Shown here: in pieces, positions 15,720 to 18,571 of the stretch
How the letters are laid out: every line of letters starts with the position of its first letter
Position numbering within the stretch: position 1 is the stretch's first letter
DNA from: Bacillota bacterium
GTDB taxonomy: Bacteria > Bacillota > DTU065
DNA length: 18,571 nt
Direction of reading: 5' to 3'
NCBI GenBank assembly: GCA_012842235.1
Contig: DUTE01000374.1
Location: 1-18,571 of the forward strand
Translations under genes and position numbers: made by a program
The notes under the pieces: model-generated
What the model saw: only the letters and a program-made list of their open reading frames with translations
Database searches by the model: none
What the model was told of the DNA's origin: nothing

Positions 15720-16237
15720 TACTACAACTTTTTTTAACCTTTGCCCAAATTGGTGCTTTCACTTTTGGTGGTGGCTATGCTATGTTGCCTCTCATTCAAA
15801 GAGAGGTAATAGACAAGTATCATTGGTTAAGTAATGCTGAGTTTTTAGATATTATCGCCACTGCGGAAATGACACCTGGACCAATTTCCATTAATACCGC
15901 CACTTTTGTTGGCTATAAAATGGCAGGTTTTTGGGGCTCAGTAGTTGCTACACTAGGAATTATTTTACCTTCTTTTGCCGCTATAACACTTCTTACTGTG
16001 GTATTAAATAAGTTACAAGACAACAAAGACGCACAAAACGGACTAAAAGGCATGAGACCTGCTGTAACTGCTATGATCATTACAGCAGCATTGTCATTAG
16101 CTCCTCAGTCTATTGTGCGTCCTGCTGATGTTATTATTTTCCTTGCAGCAGTTATCTTGTCTTGGCAACAGTGGCTTGATCCTATACTCATACTGCTTCT
16201 TAGCGGTGTTTTGGGAATAGTTATTGGGCTTTTTTAG
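15716..16237 (+). CDS. Short-chain ChrA-type transporter, second subunit
   Basis: A 173-residue membrane protein homologous to the previous one: 'FTFGGGYAMLPLI', 'EMTPGPISINTATFVGYKMAG' and 'GMRPAVTAMI'. Together the pair equals one long ChrA. AAAGGAGG inside the first gene is its ribosome site. Its final 17 bases overlap the 3' end of the convergent FetB-like gene, with no terminator between them. Confidence 0.92.
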   Translation: MILQLFLTFAQIGAFTFGGGYAMLPLIQREVIDKYHWLSNAEFLDIIATAEMTPGPISINTATFVGYKMAGFWGSVVATLGIILPSFAAITLLTVVLNKLQDNKDAQNGLKGMRPAVTAMIITAALSLAPQSIVRPADVIIFLAAVILSWQQWLDPILILLLSGVLGIVIGLF

Positions 16238-17000
16238 TTTCGGAATTGAGAGCTTGATATTTTAAACCTTGGTAATCTGTAAAATAACTTCTGTACGACA
16301 ATAAAGCAATTGAACAAGAAGTCACAGAAACAGTAAGAGTCAACATAAACATAACAACAATTTGATATTTAACCGCATTAGTAGGATCCTGACCAGCAAG
16401 AATTAAACCACTCATCATCCCTGGCAAAGAGACGATACCCATAGTCTTTAGTCTATCTACTGTAGGAATAATCGCTGCTTTTAGCGTCTCCTTAAGTACA
16501 TTAGTCACAGCTTGTCGAGGTGAAGCACCAAGTGCTAATAAAGCTTCGACTTCAGCTTTTCTTTGATTCATACTTCCTTTTAACCTATCTAAAGCTAAAG
16601 ATGCTGCAACCATACTGTTGCCTAAGATCATACCTGATAATGGTATGGCCTCTGAGGGAGTAAAAGAGATTACTCCTATCAATAGCAAAATCCCTAAAGT
16701 AATTATCTCACCCATAGCAATAGAAAGTGTCACTATTAAAAATGTATTTTCTATTCCTTTACCTCTTTTAGATGCATCTTTCCCAGCTATTAGAGTCATA
16801 ATTGCCAAAACCCCTATTGTAAGGTAGGGGCTTTCTGCTTTAAAAATAAACTGCAGAACATACCCTGTAAAAAAAAGTTGTACAAATGCTCTTATAGCAC
16901 TTATCATAATATCTTTTTCCATCTCTAGACCTTGCCAGTTTGAGATTAAGATACTTAAACCAATAAAACTCCAAGATAAAATGAATGCAAAATTACTCAT
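16221..17000 (-). CDS. fetB: FetB-like (UPF0014) ABC exporter permease
   Basis: A 259-residue membrane protein, the length of E. coli FetB/YbbM. Signatures include 'RAFVQLFFTGYVLQFIF', 'PLSGMILGNSMVAASLALDRL', 'ALLALGASPRQA' and 'PTVDRLKTMGIVSLPGMMSGLILAG'. FetAB is an ABC exporter linked to iron efflux and peroxide resistance in E. coli; substrate here is inferred. The start is two bases after the ATPase stop, and AAGGGGAG sits within the end of the ATPase gene. The gene ends by overlapping the convergent ChrA gene by 17 bases. Confidence 0.92.
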   Translation of the reverse strand: MSNFAFILSWSFIGLSILISNWQGLEMEKDIMISAIRAFVQLFFTGYVLQFIFKAESPYLTIGVLAIMTLIAGKDASKRGKGIENTFLIVTLSIAMGEIITLGILLLIGVISFTPSEAIPLSGMILGNSMVAASLALDRLKGSMNQRKAEVEALLALGASPRQAVTNVLKETLKAAIIPTVDRLKTMGIVSLPGMMSGLILAGQDPTNAVKYQIVVMFMLTLTVSVTSCSIALLSYRSYFTDYQGLKYQALNSETKKAQ

Positions 17001-17002
17001 TT

Positions 17003-17710
17003 CTATTTCAACTCCCCTTTTAAAAATGATTGGGTAAGCTGATTTTGTGAATTAAACAATTCTTCTCTCGGGCCATTTTCAACAATCTTACCTTTCACTA
17101 GTAAAGCTCCATTAGTTGCAACTTCCTGAGCCAAACCCATATCATGGGTAACCCAAACTAAGGTAAGTCCCTCTTTATTCAATTTTAAAAGGGTCTCTTT
17201 TACCTGCAAAATTGCTCCTGGATCAAGAGCTGAAGTAGGTTCATCAAGAAGTAATACTTTAGGGTTATTAGCTAATACCCGGGCCAAAGCAACTCTTTGT
17301 TTTTGACCTCCTGATAAGATCTCTGCATCTTTATTAAGGATATCCCTATCTAAACCAACTGTATCTAACAACTCTAAAGCTTCTTCGTTTGAAAGATCTT
17401 TTTTTTGAAGTTGTAGACCTAAAGCTAAGTTATCTTTGACAGTACCTTTAATCATTACTGGTTGCTGAAAAAGCATGCCTACCTCAGTCCGTAATTTTTG
17501 TACTGGAAACGATTCTAGCGGTTTTTTGTTATAAAAGATCTCTCCTGAACTTGGTTCATCGAGCCTGTTTAGTAACCTTAAAAGACTACTTTTACCAGAT
17601 CCTGAAGGGCCAATTAAGACAAATATCGATCCTTTTTCGATTTCTAAATCAATATTATCGAGAATCTTTTGGCCTTTTATCACATCAACTCCACTAAGAA
17701 CAAATTCCAT
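17003..17710 (-). CDS. fetA: FetA-like ABC transporter ATP-binding protein
   Basis: A 235-residue ATPase partner of the FetB-like permease. Motifs in order: Walker A GPSGSGKS (34-41), Q-loop (Gln82), signature LSGGQKQR (from 132), Walker B VLLLDE (152-157) and H-loop His189 in 'WVTHDMG'. All catalytic residues are present. ATG 17710 is preferred because GGGAGGC lies six bases upstream. An ATG five codons earlier (17725) has GGAG six bases upstream and is a real alternative; the TTG at 17737 is unlikely. It forms a two-gene operon with fetB, with no promoter boxes that I would commit to. Confidence 0.93.
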   Translation of the reverse strand: MEFVLSGVDVIKGQKILDNIDLEIEKGSIFVLIGPSGSGKSSLLRLLNRLDEPSSGEIFYNKKPLESFPVQKLRTEVGMLFQQPVMIKGTVKDNLALGLQLQKKDLSNEEALELLDTVGLDRDILNKDAEILSGGQKQRVALARVLANNPKVLLLDEPTSALDPGAILQVKETLLKLNKEGLTLVWVTHDMGLAQEVATNGALLVKGKIVENGPREELFNSQNQLTQSFLKGELK

Positions 17711-17737
17711 AGTATTGCCTCCCATAAAAATCTCCAA

Positions 17738-18290
17738 CGCTGTACTAAATCTCTTTGACGTACGATCTTTCTAACAAAGATAATGCACTAGGAATCAAAG
17801 CTTAGGCCTCTAATCTCTTCCCTATTTGACATTAACTGGTAAATTATCTAAGTTAATCAACTCTTTTCTACCATTTGATATGTATCTATATCTTCATAAG
17901 CATAAGCTATGGTTTTTTCCTACATTAGCTAATCTTCAAAGAAAGTAAAAGTGGCTTTCTTAATGCATCAATTATACTTTTGCTAACTACTACCCCAAAT
18001 GTTCTTTTAGAAATATGTACTTATCAACGGACTAATTCTGTTGTTATAAAAAACCCATAAACGTTATATGATTCATCTAACTCAAATAATCATAGCACAC
18101 AAAAGCCTATCTGCTTCGTTTTTTCTGAAAACACCTTACACTTATTGAAAAATATTTAAGCTAAAGCAACTACAATAAACTTAACACACATTTTTACTTA
18201 CATTCCAGGTGGACATAGATATTTAAGAAGACAAAAACCGAGAGATTAAAAATCTGCCAAAAAATGGGATATAAGACACCAACGAAAACT
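17738..18290. other. Non-coding AT-rich region upstream of fetA
   Basis: About 550 bases with stops in all frames and no recognisable gene. It should contain the fetA promoter on the minus strand near its left end. An extended -10-like TGCTATGAT occurs on the minus strand at 18089-18097, too far from fetA to assign. The right end may include decayed insertion-sequence DNA. Confidence 0.5.
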
Positions 18291-18571
18291 ATTTTTGTCA
18301 GCATCGATCTGTTGCCCATTCTTCAGAGTAATCTATACGATAAGTGTCACTAGACGAACATAAGAATTCATACTAGAAAAAATACCAACTATTGATGTTC
18401 TTATACGTATTCACGATTAAGCCGCTCTAATATATTAGTCGATGAAATCTCGTGGTGATCTATTCGGTAGAATGCATAGAACTGAAAAGAATCTTCAAGT
18501 CCAGAATACTGTATCTAGCAACAATAGGCTAAATTCGGTAAAAGTTGATAGACTAATTCATCATGCTCATA
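18291..18571 (-). pseudogene. Decayed IS256-family (mutator-type) transposase, C-terminal part, cut by window edge
   Basis: The minus strand encodes a recognisable IS256-family C-terminus: 'GLEDSFQFYAFYRIDHH' then 'EISSTNILERLNRE' (about 18412-18505). It is followed by a one-base deletion, after which the next frame gives 'IRIRTSIVGIFSSMNSYVR' and 'LVTLIV', then a third frame 'EEWATDRC'. Family members read this as one block (ERLNREIRRRTRVVGIFPN...). At least two frameshifts and several stops show the gene is dead. The N-terminal two thirds would lie beyond the right edge of the window. No terminal inverted repeat or target duplication could be identified. Confidence 0.8.

Overview
The window is low-GC, densely packed bacterial DNA that most resembles an obligately anaerobic, hydrogen-metabolising member of the Bacillota (clostridial grade). 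The evidence is an [FeFe]-hydrogenase operon with its own Rex redox repressor, a SpoIIE-type phosphatase, strong AGGAGG-like ribosome sites and a CcpA/LacI-type operator. The solute-binding protein has a signal peptide without a lipobox, and there is a PapD-like secreted protein. Both would fit a diderm lineage such as Halanaerobiales or Hydrogenispora/Limnochordia-like bacteria, but this placement is only an inference.

Layout. (1) 1-1740, minus strand: two translationally coupled secreted proteins, the second cut by the window edge. They are preceded by a compact base-paired element at 1758-1854. (2) 2224-3531, plus strand: an orphan sugar-type ABC solute-binding protein whose Shine-Dalgarno is a run of eight G. 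(3) 3623-5614, minus strand: a cytoplasmic DUF6259-type putative glycoside hydrolase. It converges on the binding protein at a shared bidirectional terminator. (4) 11139 down to 5734, minus strand: a six-gene operon. It encodes a thioredoxin-like [2Fe-2S] ferredoxin, a sensory-type [FeFe] hydrogenase with a PAS domain, a SpoIIE-family phosphatase, a second thioredoxin-like ferredoxin, a ferredoxin-rich [FeFe] hydrogenase and Rex. A good Rex operator lies just upstream of the first gene and a strong terminator follows rex. (5) 12232-11276, minus strand: a Gx-transporter/NusG-domain-II pair like EetB/EetA of flavin-based extracellular electron transfer loci. (6) 13066-12437 and 14936-13245, minus strand: a secreted LamG-like protein preceded by a cre-like operator, and a membrane HD-GYP c-di-GMP phosphodiesterase. 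(7) 15186-16237, plus strand: a two-gene short-chain ChrA transporter, overlapping tail to tail with a FetAB-like ABC exporter (17710-16221, minus strand). (8) 17738-18571: non-coding sequence ending in a decayed IS256-family transposase that runs off the window.

How it fits together. The central operon reads as a hydrogen/redox control unit. Rex would sense NADH/NAD+ and repress the operon, including its own gene. The PAS hydrogenase would sense H2 or redox state and could pass a signal to the phosphatase encoded next to it. The second hydrogenase would do the H2 chemistry, with the small ferredoxins as electron carriers. The neighbouring EetAB-like pair, if real, adds another electron-disposal theme. 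The carbohydrate genes (binding protein, DUF6259 enzyme, LamG protein with cre site) suggest growth on plant or microbial polysaccharides. No tRNA, rRNA or CRISPR array was seen.
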